From contig NZ_JAERRJ010000005.1 in the NCBI RefSeq assembly GCF_016741815.1, positions 62,001 to 126,000 of the forward strand: a DNA stretch of 64,000 nucleotides. The letters are read 5' to 3'. Source of the DNA: Nocardia acididurans. Lineage in GTDB: Bacteria > Actinomycetota > Actinomycetes > Mycobacteriales > Mycobacteriaceae. A program made the position numbers and the translations under genes. Positions 1-8,906 of this stretch are shown in pieces. Under the pieces are notes generated by a model that had not been told where the DNA came from, searched no databases, and was given only the letters and a program-made list of their open reading frames with translations. Each line of letters starts with the position of its first letter. Positions within the stretch are counted from its first letter, which is position 1.

Positions 1-251
1 ACCGAATCGCGTGCGGTGAGTACCAGAATCGGCAGATCGTCGCCGGTGCTGCGGAGTCGGCGGCACACCTCGAGGCCGTCGAGGCGGGGCATCATCACAT
101 CGAGTACCAAGGCGTCGGGACGCTGCCCGGTGACCTTCTCGAGGGCGTCGAGTCCGTCGACGGCGAGGTCGACGGTGTACCCGTTGAAGGTCAGCGAACG
201 ACGTAGCGATTCCCGGACCGCGCGGTCGTCGTCGACTACCAGAATGCGCAT
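1..251 (-). CDS. mprA: MprA-like OmpR-family response regulator (5' part only)
   Basis: N-terminal 83 residues of a two-component response regulator; the rest lies beyond the window edge. It begins [15 protein letters not shown], giving the acidic Mg-binding cluster (D7-D9). [13 protein letters not shown] supplies the phospho-acceptor (about D51), and [10 protein letters not shown] the conserved Thr. The receiver resembles mycobacterial MprA, a regulator of envelope stress that normally pairs with the sensor kinase MprB; no kinase is visible here because the operon would continue leftwards. The ATG at 251 faces the conservon across a 330-bp intergenic region. The MprA assignment rests on the receiver domain alone; another OmpR-family regulator is possible. 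Confidence 0.7.
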   Translation of the reverse strand, partial: MRILVVDDDRAVRESLRRSLTFNGYTVDLAVDGLDALEKVTGQRPDALVLDVMMPRLDGLEVCRRLRSTGDDLPILVLTARDS

Positions 252-582
252 GGGGTCCAGTCTGCCCAGAGCGACTGAGAAGTGACTGAGAAGGTCGCAT
301 TCGACACGCCGGGAGGCTCGGCGCTATGACCTGCGCCTTTCACCGCATGTGCGAATCCGCGTACCTATTCGCCGGGTATGCCTGATCGAAAGACGTTGCG
401 CGGGGCCAGCTTTCGTATTGACATACGAAAGGTAGTCCGAATTGCCGTTACTCAGCTCACGCGGTATGTTGCAGGCCGTACAAAAAGACCTCTAGTTGGT
501 TCCGCGCGGGATTCGACCCCGAAGCCCCACAACCGCATACAGCCCGGGGGTCACTCGTGAAAGCGGAGGCGACGGAAGCGGG
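252..582. promoter_or_regulatory. Divergent intergenic region between the response regulator and the conservon
   Basis: No convincing gene. It must hold the promoters of both the response regulator (leftward) and the conservon (rightward). Its only strong structure is the inverted repeat at 410-431. A GGAGG at 565-569 is the likely ribosome binding site of the downstream kinase-like gene. Confidence 0.5.
410..431. promoter_or_regulatory. Perfect 9-bp inverted repeat, putative operator
   Basis: Arms CTTTCGTAT and ATACGAAAG flank the 4-nt spacer TGAC. A -35-like TTGACA (418-423) sits inside the repeat, so a bound protein could block a rightward promoter. No clear -10 hexamer is visible at normal spacing. 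It lies about 150 bp from both flanking start codons. Confidence 0.5.
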
Positions 583-3500
583 ATGGAAGCGACACCCCGG
601 TCCTGGCAATTCAGCCTGTCCAACTGGCCCGTCACACGCAAGGTCGGCATCGTACTGGTGCTCCCGGTGTTGCTCGCCTCGACGTTCGCGGTACTGCGTA
701 TCGACAGCGAATTGCAGACCATCGACAAACTGCGCACTGCCACCGAACAGGCGGCCTTCTTCCGGCCGACCATCAAGTTCGAGGCCGCCGCAGAGGAACT
801 CGCCGTCACGGCCATAGCCGGCTACGGCAATCCGGAGACCGATCCGGCCCTCGACACCGCGACAGGCAAATTCGATCAGGCGGTCGCCGATCTCGAATCA
901 CAGCTGCGCGCGTCCAAAGCCGACGTGGCCGTGGTCGATCAGCTGACCCAGGCGATCAGTCTGGCCAAGACCATGCGCAACAACCTGCGGACCGGTGCGG
1001 CGGCCACCATCACCGAACAGGTGCAGCAACTTTCGACCAAGGTGCAGGCCGCGCTCAACCAGTCGGACGCGATCTCCGACTCCCGGGTGCAGCCGCTGTT
1101 CCTTCAGGTCGGCACGGCCATCACGGCCCAGCGCCTGCTCACCGAACAGCGCATGATGCTGGCCTCGCCCGACATCACGCGCAATCCGATCACGCGGGTC
1201 AAACTGCTCACCGTGATCGGCGCCGAGATCACCATGCTCGGCGTGTACAGCGGCATCAATCCGGCGATGGCCCCGAACGCCAAGGCGCTCAACGAGTCCG
1301 CGCAGGCCCGCATCGGCCTGCTGGCCTCGAACCCGGCCGATCCGGGCACCGCGCCGGGCATGCAGGAGAGCATCCGCGCCAGCATGGACGCCTACTCCAC
1401 CGAATCCCTCGGGATCGCGGAGAAGCTGGACGACAAGCTGGCCGAGCTCACCACCGAGGCCCGCAACAACGTGCTCCGCGATACCTCGATCGTGGTCGGC
1501 ATGCTGCTGGCCGGTCTGGCCATCGCGCTCGTGGTCGCCCGCTCGCTGGTCGTCCCGGTCCGCCGCCTGCGGCGCGACGCGCTGCAGGTCGCGCACATCG
1601 ACCTGCCGCAGGAACTCGAAACCGTGCGAAACGGCGGCGCCACGCCGGAGATCACCCCGGTCGACGTGCACACCACCGAGGAGATCGGCCAGCTGGCCCG
1701 CGCCGTCGACGACATCCACGCGCAGGCGCTCCACCTCGCCGCCGAACAGGCGCGACTGCGCCTGCAGATCGGCAACATGTTCGAGACGCTGTCGCGCCGC
1801 AGCCAGTCCCTCGTGGAGCAGCAGCTCTCGCTCATCGAGGAACTGGAACGCGACGAGGACGATTCGGAGCGGCTGCAGTCCCTGTTCCGCCTCGACCACC
1901 TCGCCACGCGTATGCGCCGTAACGGCGACAACCTGCTGGTGCTCGCCGGAACCGCGCTGCGCCGTGGACATCTCGCGCCGGTGCCGCTGTCGGACATGCT
2001 GTGGTCCTCGGTCTCCCAGGTGGAGGACTACCAGCGCGTCGAGATCGGCACCGTGCCCGACGGCATCGTCGCGGGCGAGCCCGCCGTCGACGTCGAGCAC
2101 CTGATGGCCGAGCTGATCGACAACGCGCTGCGCTACTCCCCGCCGTCCACTCCGGTGGCGGTGTCGGTGGCACGGGCGGTGGACGGCGGCTATCTCATCG
2201 AGATCACCGACCGCGGTCTCGGCATGAACGCCGAGGATCTGCAGTCCATCAACGACCGGCTCGCCTCCGGTGGCGAGGTCAATGTCGAGACCGCCCGCCG
2301 CATGGGTCTTTTCGTCGTCGGCCGGCTCGCCAAGCGGCACAACATCACGGTCAGCCTGCGCCGCACCTCGGCGATGGTGCAGCAGCCGGGTATCACCGCC
2401 AGCGTCCACCTGCCGGGCACCCTCGTCTCGCCCGCGCCGGAACGCAACGGCGGCACCGACGCGACCGGCCAGTACGCGATGGCCGGCGCCGCGCCGGTCG
2501 CCAATCCGGCCATCTCGGCGCCGGCGGTGGGGCAACCGCGCCTCATGCCGGTCGCGAACCCGCCGGAACAGCCCCGGGAGCAGCAGCCGCGCTTCGGCGT
2601 CACCAGTTCCGGTCTGCCGCAACGCCGGCCGGGCAGCGTCGATCTCACCGACAACACCGGCGAGCAGCCGGTCGTCACCGGCTACCCGGACGACCAGCCG
2701 GTCGGCTCCGGATACCCGGGTGCGAAACCGGCCACCACCGGATACGTCGGCGAACAGACCCAGTCCTACAGCTTCGCCGACGCGTTCACCGAACATTCGG
2801 ATCCCGCCGACGACGCCCCGGTCGACCCGGTCACCACCCAGTACCAGGCCGACTACTGGCGCAACCGCTCCGAAACCGTCACCCCGATCACGCCGATCCC
2901 CAGCCACAACACCGAGGAACCCGCGGCCGCACCGGCTTTCGGAAACGGTGCGACCGGCGGATTCGACGCCACCCCCAACACCGGCGACTTCGAACCCGTC
3001 CGCGGCGAGCCCGCCGCGGCCGACGTCACCGCGAGCGCTCGCTTCGACAGCGCGCCCGGCGACACCGGATTCAGCCTGGACGGCAACGGGTTCGGCAACG
3101 GCTCCGCCGACCGCAACGGTCCGAGCAGCGACCGTTTCGGTCAGGTCAGCCGGATCGGCGGCCAGGACAGCGGCGCGGGCGACGGCCGTGGCGGTCTCGG
3201 AATCGGTGGCGGCCAGACGAATCCGGGGCTGCCCGGGATCGGACAGGCCAATGCCGGAACGGCGGGACGCGGCAGCTCCGGATTCGGGGCCGCCGACGGG
3301 AAGCCCGCTGGTGAGCGGACCGGCGCGGGTGCCGGTGGTACACAGGGTGGTTCGGGCCTTCCCAGCCGGATGGCCGGCAACGGCAACAGCAATGGCAACG
3401 GTTTCAGCGGCAACGGCGCCGCAGGCCCGCAGAGCGGGTCCGGGTTCGGCGGCCGCACCGCCGAAGGTGGAAATGGAAACGGCTTCACCGGCGCCAACGG

Positions 3501-3924
3501 CGGCGCGGGTGGCGAGAACGGCGGGCGCCCGGCGCCTGCCGCGCCGCAGCGGCCCGCGGCCCCGCAGGCGGGGTTGCGGCCGGTCGGCGACGCGCCGACG
3601 CCGATCTTCCAGCGCATGGTGTCGGAGTGGCTGGTGGAACCCGCCGCCGCCGGCGGTGAGTCCGGAGCGGCGTGGTCGTCGTCCTCGGATGCCGGCTGGG
3701 CCGCGGCCGAGGAGGCCGCCAACCCCACCACGACCGGCCGCACCCAGGGCGGGCTGCCGATCCGGCGGCCGGGCGCCCAGCTGGTGCCGGGCGGCGTGGC
3801 ACAGGACGACGAGGGCGGCGCGCGCAATCCGGATGAGATTCGCAGCAGCTTGACCAGGCATCTCAGCGGCGTCCGCTCCGGGCGGGCCGACGCCGAGCAC
3901 AACGACGACGGAGGGCATGTATGA
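583..3924 (+). CDS. Conservon histidine-kinase-like protein with nitrate/nitrite-sensing-type N-terminus (CvnA type)
   Basis: Membrane sensor of 1113 aa. A first membrane segment (about 20-40) and a second (about 301-323) enclose a helical extracytoplasmic domain of NIT type, followed by a HAMP-like linker. The dimerisation region carries the conservon variant [11 protein letters not shown] (about 437-446) instead of a standard H-box. The ATPase domain shows the N-box ([12 protein letters not shown], about 510), DRGLGM (about 543) and GLFVVGRLA. The last ~500 residues are Pro/Gly/Asn-rich and probably disordered. ATG 583 is chosen because GGAGG lies 13 nt upstream; an in-frame codon at 496 lacks a site. 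The stop overlaps the roadblock gene by ATGA, so the genes are probably coupled. Signal and autophosphorylation are unproven. Confidence 0.85.
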   Translation: MEATPRSWQFSLSNWPVTRKVGIVLVLPVLLASTFAVLRIDSELQTIDKLRTATEQAAFFRPTIKFEAAAEELAVTAIAGYGNPETDPALDTATGKFDQAVADLESQLRASKADVAVVDQLTQAISLAKTMRNNLRTGAAATITEQVQQLSTKVQAALNQSDAISDSRVQPLFLQVGTAITAQRLLTEQRMMLASPDITRNPITRVKLLTVIGAEITMLGVYSGINPAMAPNAKALNESAQARIGLLASNPADPGTAPGMQESIRASMDAYSTESLGIAEKLDDKLAELTTEARNNVLRDTSIVVGMLLAGLAIALVVARSLVVPVRRLRRDALQVAHIDLPQELETVRNGGATPEITPVDVHTTEEIGQLARAVDDIHAQALHLAAEQARLRLQIGNMFETLSRRSQSLVEQQLSLIEELERDEDDSERLQSLFRLDHLATRMRRNGDNLLVLAGTALRRGHLAPVPLSDMLWSSVSQVEDYQRVEIGTVPDGIVAGEPAVDVEHLMAELIDNALRYSPPSTPVAVSVARAVDGGYLIEITDRGLGMNAEDLQSINDRLASGGEVNVETARRMGLFVVGRLAKRHNITVSLRRTSAMVQQPGITASVHLPGTLVSPAPERNGGTDATGQYAMAGAAPVANPAISAPAVGQPRLMPVANPPEQPREQQPRFGVTSSGLPQRRPGSVDLTDNTGEQPVVTGYPDDQPVGSGYPGAKPATTGYVGEQTQSYSFADAFTEHSDPADDAPVDPVTTQYQADYWRNRSETVTPITPIPSHNTEEPAAAPAFGNGATGGFDATPNTGDFEPVRGEPAAADVTASARFDSAPGDTGFSLDGNGFGNGSADRNGPSSDRFGQVSRIGGQDSGAGDGRGGLGIGGGQTNPGLPGIGQANAGTAGRGSSGFGAADGKPAGERTGAGAGGTQGGSGLPSRMAGNGNSNGNGFSGNGAAGPQSGSGFGGRTAEGGNGNGFTGANGGAGGENGGRPAPAAPQRPAAPQAGLRPVGDAPTPIFQRMVSEWLVEPAAAGGESGAAWSSSSDAGWAAAEEAANPTTTGRTQGGLPIRRPGAQLVPGGVAQDDEGGARNPDEIRSSLTRHLSGVRSGRADAEHNDDGGHV

Positions 3925-4331
3925 CCGACGCATCGACGACCACGACCGATGACAACCTGAACTGGTTGGTCACCCGGTTCACCCGGGAGGTTCCGGGAGT
4001 CTCGCACGCCGTTCTGGTCTCCGCGGACGGCCTGCTGCAGGCCACCAGCCCGCATCTGCCGTCCGATCGCGGCGAGCAGCTTGCGGCCGTCACCGCCGGT
4101 CTGGCGAGCCTGTCCAGCGGCGCCGCACAGCTTTTCGAGGGCGGCAAGGTGATGCAGTCCATCGTGGAGATGCAGCGCGGCTACCTGCTGGTCATGACCG
4201 TCGGCAACGGCTCGCACCTGGCGGTACTGGCCAACAAGCAGCACGATATCGGCCGCATCGGTTACGAGATGGCGCTGCTCGTGGACCGGGTGGGATCGGT
4301 GGTCCAGGCCACCGCCCGCTCCGCCTCCTGA
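3921..4331 (+). CDS. Roadblock/LC7 domain protein (CvnB type)
   Basis: 136-aa single-domain roadblock/LC7 protein of the MglB/CvnB type. The core [17 protein letters not shown] and the helix before [12 protein letters not shown] are characteristic, as is the closing [13 protein letters not shown]. In conservons such proteins act with the small GTPase encoded two genes downstream, by analogy with MglB-MglA, probably as regulator or scaffold at the membrane kinase. The start overlaps the kinase stop by 4 bp, and DUF742 follows after 10 bp. No membrane segment is visible. The family call is firm; the biochemical role is inference. Confidence 0.9.
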   Translation: MTDASTTTTDDNLNWLVTRFTREVPGVSHAVLVSADGLLQATSPHLPSDRGEQLAAVTAGLASLSSGAAQLFEGGKVMQSIVEMQRGYLLVMTVGNGSHLAVLANKQHDIGRIGYEMALLVDRVGSVVQATARSAS

Positions 4332-4341
4332 TGAGGCGGTT

Positions 4342-4713
4342 ATGAGCACTCCCAACGGCGGCGGCAACCGGCCACCCACCCGGGTCCGCCCCTACGCTTT
4401 GACCTCCGGCCGCACCGAACCGGCAGTGGATCTGCCGCTCGAGGCGGTCGTCGAAACCCTGTCCTACACGGCGCATTTCGACTGGCCCGCGGGTGACATC
4501 CGCACCGAGATCCTGCGCATGGGAACCGCCCGCCTGTCGGTCGCCGAGATCGCGGCCCACCTGCAGCGGCCCCTGGGCATGATCCGCGTGGTGATCGGCG
4601 ACCTCGTCGTCGCCGGAACGCTGCGCGTGCACTCCACCCTGAGCGATCAGGCCACCTTCGACGAGCGACGATCTTTGATGGAGAGGACACTGCATGGACT
4701 CCGGGCCCTTTGA
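4342..4713 (+). CDS. DUF742 domain protein (CvnC type)
   Basis: 123-aa DUF742 protein, the third conserved conservon member. After a Pro/Arg-rich N-terminus (RPPTRVRPYALTSGRT), the fold resembles a winged helix: LSVAEIAAHLQRPLGMIRVVIGDLVVAGTL is the family signature. Its function is not established; a DNA-binding-like fold or adaptor role is plausible. Its 3' end overlaps the GTPase gene by 20 bp, which implies coupled translation. Confidence 0.9.
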   Translation: MSTPNGGGNRPPTRVRPYALTSGRTEPAVDLPLEAVVETLSYTAHFDWPAGDIRTEILRMGTARLSVAEIAAHLQRPLGMIRVVIGDLVVAGTLRVHSTLSDQATFDERRSLMERTLHGLRAL

Positions 4714-5395
4714 CGGCGGGGGCTACAAAGGCGGCCAGCAGTACACGACGAGTTCGGGTCTGCCGCAGTACACGACCAGTTCGGGTCTGCCGCAGTACCC
4801 GCCGCGTCCGGGCGACGAGTCCCGCACCGCATCCACCAAGATCGTGGTCGCGGGCGGTTTCGGCGCGGGCAAGACCACCTTCGTAGGCGCGGTCTCGGAG
4901 ATCGTGCCGCTGCGCACCGAGGCGATGGTCACCGGCATGTCGGACGGCGTGGACGACCTCGCCGCCACGCCCGGTAAGGAAACCACCACGGTCGCCATGG
5001 ATTTCGGCCGCATCATCCTGCCCGGCAACCTGGTGCTGTACCTGTTCGGCACGCCCGGACAGCGCCGGTTCTGGTTCATGTGGGACGACCTGATCAAGGG
5101 TGCGATCGGCGCGGTGGTGCTGGTGGACACCCGGCGTATCGAGGACAGTTTCGCGGCCGTGGACTTCTTCGAGGCCAAGCAGCTGCCGTTCCTCATCGCG
5201 GTCAACCGGTTCCCGGACGCACCGCGCTTCCCGGTCGCCGAACTGCGTGAGGCCTTGAGCGTGCGCGAGGGCGTCCCGATCGTGGATATCGACGCGCGCG
5301 ATCCGCAGGAGGTGCGGCGGTCGCTGGCCGCGGTCACCGAGTACGCGATCGAGCGGCTGATGGCCGCGCAGCGCGAAACGAGCAGGAACGTCTAG
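4694..5395 (+). CDS. MglA-like small GTPase of the conservon (CvnD type)
   Basis: 233-aa ATP/GTP-binding protein. The P-loop GGFGAGKTT lies at about 53-61, LFGTPGQRRFWFMWDDL is the switch II/DxxG-equivalent region, and the base-specificity loop reads AVNRFPDAP rather than the usual NKxD, as is common in CvnD proteins. It presumably cycles under control of the roadblock partner and signals from the membrane kinase. The N-terminal ~45 residues are a low-complexity extension with a duplicated QYTTSSGLP unit. ATG 4694 follows a GGAGAGG motif. The start lies inside the DUF742 gene in another frame. Confidence 0.9.
   Translation: MDSGPFDGGGYKGGQQYTTSSGLPQYTTSSGLPQYPPRPGDESRTASTKIVVAGGFGAGKTTFVGAVSEIVPLRTEAMVTGMSDGVDDLAATPGKETTTVAMDFGRIILPGNLVLYLFGTPGQRRFWFMWDDLIKGAIGAVVLVDTRRIEDSFAAVDFFEAKQLPFLIAVNRFPDAPRFPVAELREALSVREGVPIVDIDARDPQEVRRSLAAVTEYAIERLMAAQRETSRNV
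4739..4792 (+). repeat. 27-bp in-frame tandem duplication
   Basis: Two near-identical 27-bp units, each encoding QYTTSSGLP, followed by a partial third (QYPP). They lie in the N-terminal extension before the P-loop. Being a multiple of three, the repeat could vary in copy number between strains without breaking the frame. Confidence 0.8.
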
Positions 5396-5411
5396 GTATT
5401 CAGATACCTAG
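5392..5411. promoter_or_regulatory. Perfect 8-bp inverted repeat at the GTPase stop codon
   Basis: Arms CTAGGTAT and ATACCTAG are separated by TCAG; the TAG stop of the GTPase gene lies in the left arm. The stem is too AT-rich and has no T-tract, so it is not a typical terminator. It could be an operator or RNA-processing hairpin before the MHYT-like gene. Confidence 0.4.
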
Positions 5412-5437
5412 CGGTACGAAGGCAGCAGGGGTTACGG

Positions 5438-6241
5438 GTGACTTATTTCTCGATGGGGTACTGGGTCGTCGGCCTGGCCCTGTTCTTCTCGGCGATCGCG
5501 GCCGCCTGCGGGCTGGCCTGTATCCGGCAGTCCGAAAAGTCGGAGACGGCGCGATTCCGGACGGTGTGGCTGTTCGTCGCGGGCGCGGCCCTCGGCGGGG
5601 CGGGGGTCGGCATGCCGATCTTCATCACGCTGGTCGGACTGCAGGTGCCCGGCAGCAAGCTGCACTACGACGAGACCATGGTCATCCTCGCCTCCGCGCT
5701 GTCCGGTTCGGCGGCGTTCGTCGCGCTGCTGGTGGCCGGTCGCTCCCGGAACTGGGTGCGGCTGGCGGCGGGCGGCGTGATCATGGCCGTCGGTATGGCG
5801 AGCGTGCACCTGATCTTCGTGTCGGGCATCCGGATTCGCGGCAGCGTCGATCAGAGCGCGCTGGCCATGGCCGGCGTGTTCGCGGTGGCGGCGCTGCTGT
5901 CGGCGGCCATGATGTGGCTCATCTACAGCGCGCACAAGCGGCGGCTGCTGCTGGCCGGATCCCTCGTCTACGGCCTGCTCGCGGTCGCCATGCACCTGGT
6001 CGGAATGTGGGGACTCGAGGCATATGTCGACCAGACCGCGGACGCGCCGTCGGGTGCGGACCTGTTCAACTATTTCGTGCCGTTCTGGGTGGTCAGTTCC
6101 CTTTCGCTGGCGGTGCCGGTGACCGCGATCCTGATCGCGCCCGACCGTCGGGAAGCGCGGCGGCTCGCGCCGGTCATCCCGCAGACCGCGCCCACCACCT
6201 CGCTGGCGGCGGCGTCACGGGCGGCGAAATCCACTCGCTGA
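5438..6241 (+). CDS. MHYT-domain-like integral membrane protein
   Basis: 267-aa polytopic protein with about seven hydrophobic segments. Spaced motifs such as GMASVHLIFVSG and AMHLVGMWGLEAY resemble the MHYT sensor domain, thought to bind metal or diatomic gas, but the classical MHYTGM sequence is degenerate and several histidines are missing. It starts at GTG 5438 behind GCAGGGG. With a 42-bp gap it is probably the last gene of the conservon operon, suggesting a membrane partner for the kinase-like protein. The family call is moderate and the ligand unknown. Confidence 0.6.
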   Translation: MTYFSMGYWVVGLALFFSAIAAACGLACIRQSEKSETARFRTVWLFVAGAALGGAGVGMPIFITLVGLQVPGSKLHYDETMVILASALSGSAAFVALLVAGRSRNWVRLAAGGVIMAVGMASVHLIFVSGIRIRGSVDQSALAMAGVFAVAALLSAAMMWLIYSAHKRRLLLAGSLVYGLLAVAMHLVGMWGLEAYVDQTADAPSGADLFNYFVPFWVVSSLSLAVPVTAILIAPDRREARRLAPVIPQTAPTTSLAAASRAAKSTR

Positions 6242-6251
6242 GCCGTGTTTT

Positions 6252-6284
6252 CGCCCGCGGCCGAGCGGTCTTCAGCCGCGGGCG
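6252..6284. terminator. Convergent terminator-like hairpin
   Basis: CGCCCGCGG pairs with CCGCGGGCG across a 15-nt loop between convergent genes. It overlaps the last codons of the VOC gene and has no T-tract, so confidence is modest. Confidence 0.4.
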
Positions 6285-7051
6285 GGCTCGAGCAGCGCGA
6301 ACACCTCGCCCTGCGGGGCGGCCAGCACGGCCATCCGGCCGAACGGTCCGTCCTGGGCGGGCATGAGCACTGTCGCGCCGAGTTCGCTCGCACGCGTGAG
6401 GTTTTCGTCGATTCCGTCGACCTGGAACCAGGTGAGCCAGTACGGCTGCTCGGGTGCCGCGCCGTTCACCGTGTCGTCGTTGATGCCGCCGACGGGTTCA
6501 CCGCGCTCGGGCGGGGTGAAGGTGGCGTAATGCACGCCGGGATCGTCGTATTCGGTGTAGGTGAAGCCGAATACGCTGCTGTAGAAGGCTTTCGCCGTGT
6601 CGTAGTCGCCGGTGTGCAGATCGTTCCAGACGTAGGCGCCGTGCTCGCTGTGCACCGCTGCGCCGTTGTGCGCCCGCGCCTCCCATACCGCGAACGGTGC
6701 GCCGGAGGCGTCGGCGGCCACGAACATGCGGCCGAATTCCATGACGTCGAAGGCGGGTACCAGCAGGGTGCCGCCCGCGGCGGTCACCTGCTCGGCGGTG
6801 GCGTCGGCGTCGGCGACCGCGAAGTACGTCGTCCACACCGAGGGCATGCCGATCTGGGGTTTCGGTCCGATCCCGGCGATGGCCTGCCCGTCGCGCAGCG
6901 CCATCAGATATCCGCCCGACTCGTCCCCGCCACCTAGAACATCCCAACCGAACAGTTCGGTATAGAACTCACCGGCTTTCGCGGGATCGTCGACCTGGCA
7001 GTCGACCCAGCACGGTGTTCCAGGTGGCCACGCCTCGTCGCGTACAGGCAT
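6272..7051 (-). CDS. Two-domain VOC (glyoxalase/bleomycin-resistance fold) protein
   Basis: 259-aa protein with two tandem VOC domains: residues ~8-125 begin GTPCWVDCQVDDPAKAGEFY, and ~135-255 begin VWNDLHTGDYDTAKAFYSSV. Each has the beta-alpha-beta-beta-beta pattern ending in an FGRM/DASGAPFAVWE-like strand. Such proteins act as dioxygenases, glyoxalase-like enzymes or small-molecule binders; the substrate cannot be read from sequence. ATG 7051 has GGAG 7 nt upstream; the frame stays open to 7135 but without a ribosome site. It diverges from the DUF1906 gene. Confidence 0.85.
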   Translation of the reverse strand: MPVRDEAWPPGTPCWVDCQVDDPAKAGEFYTELFGWDVLGGGDESGGYLMALRDGQAIAGIGPKPQIGMPSVWTTYFAVADADATAEQVTAAGGTLLVPAFDVMEFGRMFVAADASGAPFAVWEARAHNGAAVHSEHGAYVWNDLHTGDYDTAKAFYSSVFGFTYTEYDDPGVHYATFTPPERGEPVGGINDDTVNGAAPEQPYWLTWFQVDGIDENLTRASELGATVLMPAQDGPFGRMAVLAAPQGEVFALLEPARG

Positions 7052-7234
7052 CGTTTCTCCGTTTCTGAGCAATCGGTCAATCAGGACGACCGCGCGAAAC
7101 GGAGTGACGCCGATCACACGGCCACCCACAGTCAACCACTCGCCTCCGCCGATGTCCGGGCTTCGCCGCTGCTCGCACCCCCGACTTCCGCAATGCGGCG
7201 CGCTCGGCGTGTCTCGCGAATTACAGTGGTACTC

Positions 7235-8272
7235 ATGCGTTTCGGGCTTGACTACGCGGCAGGCCGGCCCGCCGCGAGCGCCATCCGAGCAGCCGGATAC
7301 GACTTCGTGGTCCGCTACCTGTCCCCCGGCGGTCCCTCACTCCCCGGCAAGCTGCTCACCCCCGCCGAGGCCGACGACCTGCGCGCCCACGGGGTGTCGA
7401 TCGTGTCCAACTGGGAGACCACCGCCGCCCGTATGCTCGACGGCTACGGCGCGGGCGTCACCGACGCGCGGGCCGCCCTGGCGCAGGTGCTGCGCTGCGG
7501 CGGGCGTACCGACCGGCCGATCTACTTCTCCGCCGATTTCGACGCCACCCCGCAACAGCAGCAGCCCATCAACGCCTACCTGGATGGCGCGGCCAGTGTG
7601 CTCGGCCGCGCGAACACCGGTATCTACGGCGGATATTGGCCGGTGAGCCGGGCGCTGGACGCCGGCACCGCTACCTGGGCCTGGCAGACCGTGGCGTGGT
7701 CGGGCACCAACCGGGATCCGCGCATCGCCATGCTGCAGACCGGTGAACAGGTCTACGTCGACGGGGTGCAGTGCGATGTGAACCACGCCTACCCCGTCGA
7801 TTTCGGGCAGTGGGATTTCGAACAGGAGGAACCGGACTTGACCCCGGAACAGGAAGAGATGCTGCGCGACATCCAGATCCAGCTGCGCGGACCGGGTCTG
7901 TCGGGCTGGCCGCAACTGGGCACCGATGCCGAGGGCCGCAACCGGACGGTGGTGGACGCGCTGGCCGCGGCCCTGATCAAGATCGACGAACTGCGCACGG
8001 AAATCAGCGAACTGGAGGCGACGACCGCCGAACTCGAGGAGGAGGTGTCGCGATTGTCCGGGCACCACCACTGGCCGTTCCCGTTCTCGCTCATCGAGGG
8101 CCCGGCGACCCTGTTCGCCGAACAGCTGGCGAAACTGGAACAGCTGCTTCCGGATCTACCGCTGCCCGGTTGGGGCGAAGGCCCGAACAGTTCCGCGCGC
8201 GAAATCGCGCAAAGCGGACAAATACCGGGATCGAACGGGCGTAAACCCGTATCCGACAGCCCAATTGGCTGA
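7235..8272 (+). CDS. DUF1906 (Rv2525c-like) glycoside-hydrolase-like protein
   Basis: 345-aa protein. Residues ~1-190 form a DUF1906 TIM-barrel domain starting RFGLDYAAGRPAASAIRAAG, with IYFSADFDATPQQQQ and IGIYGGYW-like strands as in lysozyme-related barrels. Residues ~245-275 form a Leu/Glu-rich coiled coil (IDELRTEISELEATTAEL). Rv2525c of M. tuberculosis is exported by Tat; here ATG 7235 gives no visible signal peptide. It probably acts on cell-envelope glycan, but the substrate is unknown. The last ~70 residues look disordered. Confidence 0.8.
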   Translation: MRFGLDYAAGRPAASAIRAAGYDFVVRYLSPGGPSLPGKLLTPAEADDLRAHGVSIVSNWETTAARMLDGYGAGVTDARAALAQVLRCGGRTDRPIYFSADFDATPQQQQPINAYLDGAASVLGRANTGIYGGYWPVSRALDAGTATWAWQTVAWSGTNRDPRIAMLQTGEQVYVDGVQCDVNHAYPVDFGQWDFEQEEPDLTPEQEEMLRDIQIQLRGPGLSGWPQLGTDAEGRNRTVVDALAAALIKIDELRTEISELEATTAELEEEVSRLSGHHHWPFPFSLIEGPATLFAEQLAKLEQLLPDLPLPGWGEGPNSSAREIAQSGQIPGSNGRKPVSDSPIG

Positions 8273-8332
8273 TTTGCCGGATTTTGTATGGGATCGTAGA
8301 TGGCGGGTAAACCGGCCTTGAAGTGGCGATGA

Positions 8333-8362
8333 GCGGGTTCTCCGGTAATCAGGAGAACCCGC
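8333..8362. terminator. Bidirectional terminator hairpin
   Basis: A perfect 11-bp stem, GCGGGTTCTCC with GGAGAACCCGC and an 8-nt loop, lies between convergent DUF1906 and rpmF. Confidence 0.75.
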
Positions 8363-8445
8363 CCTCGGCCACGAGAATACCGTCGCCAGGCCACGAATTC
8401 ACAACTTTGAGAAGACTTTTTCGCCGCCGGCCCGCCCTCGCCTTT

Positions 8446-8619
8446 TCAGAGCTTGGTGACGTCGACCAGGCCCAGCCGCACGGCCTTCGCGATGCGGCGC
8501 GGCACCTGATGCACGACGCCGTCGACCTTGACCGGAATCAGATCCGGCGGCGTCGCCTTCCACTGCGAACGCCGGGCATGGGTATTGGCCCGCGACATTC
8601 TGCGCTTCGGAACAGCCAT
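8446..8619 (-). CDS. rpmF: 50S ribosomal protein L32
   Basis: 57-aa bL32 beginning [20 protein letters not shown], the family signature, and ending [10 protein letters not shown]. It has no cysteine pair, so this is the zinc-free form. ATG 8619 follows the L31B stop by one base, so it is the last gene of the leftward zinc-response operon (mrf - L31B - L32). Confidence 0.95.
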   Translation of the reverse strand: MAVPKRRMSRANTHARRSQWKATPPDLIPVKVDGVVHQVPRRIAKAVRLGLVDVTKL

Positions 8620-8620
8620 G

Positions 8621-8902
8621 TCAGTTCTCCTCTCCAGCAGACGAATTGCGGCCACGAGTCCGCTTTCCGTACTTGCGCTCGAACTTCTCGACGCGTCCCG
8701 CGGTATCCAGCAGTCGCGCCGCGCCCGTCCAGAACGGATGCGAATCAGCGGTCACATCGACCACCAGCAGCGGGTAGGTGTTGCCGTCCTCCCACTCGAT
8801 GGTGCGTTCCGAGACCGCGGTGGACCGGGTCAGGAATTTGTGCCCGGTGCTCACATCCTGGAAGACCACCGGATGGTAGTCGGGGTGGATTCCTGGTTTC
8901 AT
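8621..8902 (-). CDS. rpmE2: 50S ribosomal protein L31 type B
   Basis: 93-aa bL31 of type [21 protein letters not shown], then [23 protein letters not shown], with no CxxC zinc ribbon. Type B paralogues replace zinc-binding L31 when Zn is scarce, releasing zinc from ribosomes. ATG 8902 is 4 bp after the mrf stop; the longer open frame upstream belongs to mrf in another frame. It is probably Zur-repressed through the operators at 10215 and 10270. Confidence 0.95.
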   Translation of the reverse strand: MKPGIHPDYHPVVFQDVSTGHKFLTRSTAVSERTIEWEDGNTYPLLVVDVTADSHPFWTGAARLLDTAGRVEKFERKYGKRTRGRNSSAGEEN

Positions 8903-8906
8903 CACT

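Noticed and set aside
418..450. Complete sigma-70 promoter at the TTGACA
   Set aside because: No -10 hexamer at 15-19 bp spacing; only the -35-like box is supported.
898..3933. Long open frame antisense to the conservon kinase
   Set aside because: High-GC codon bias keeps antisense frames open; the sense frame has family motifs throughout and this one shows none.
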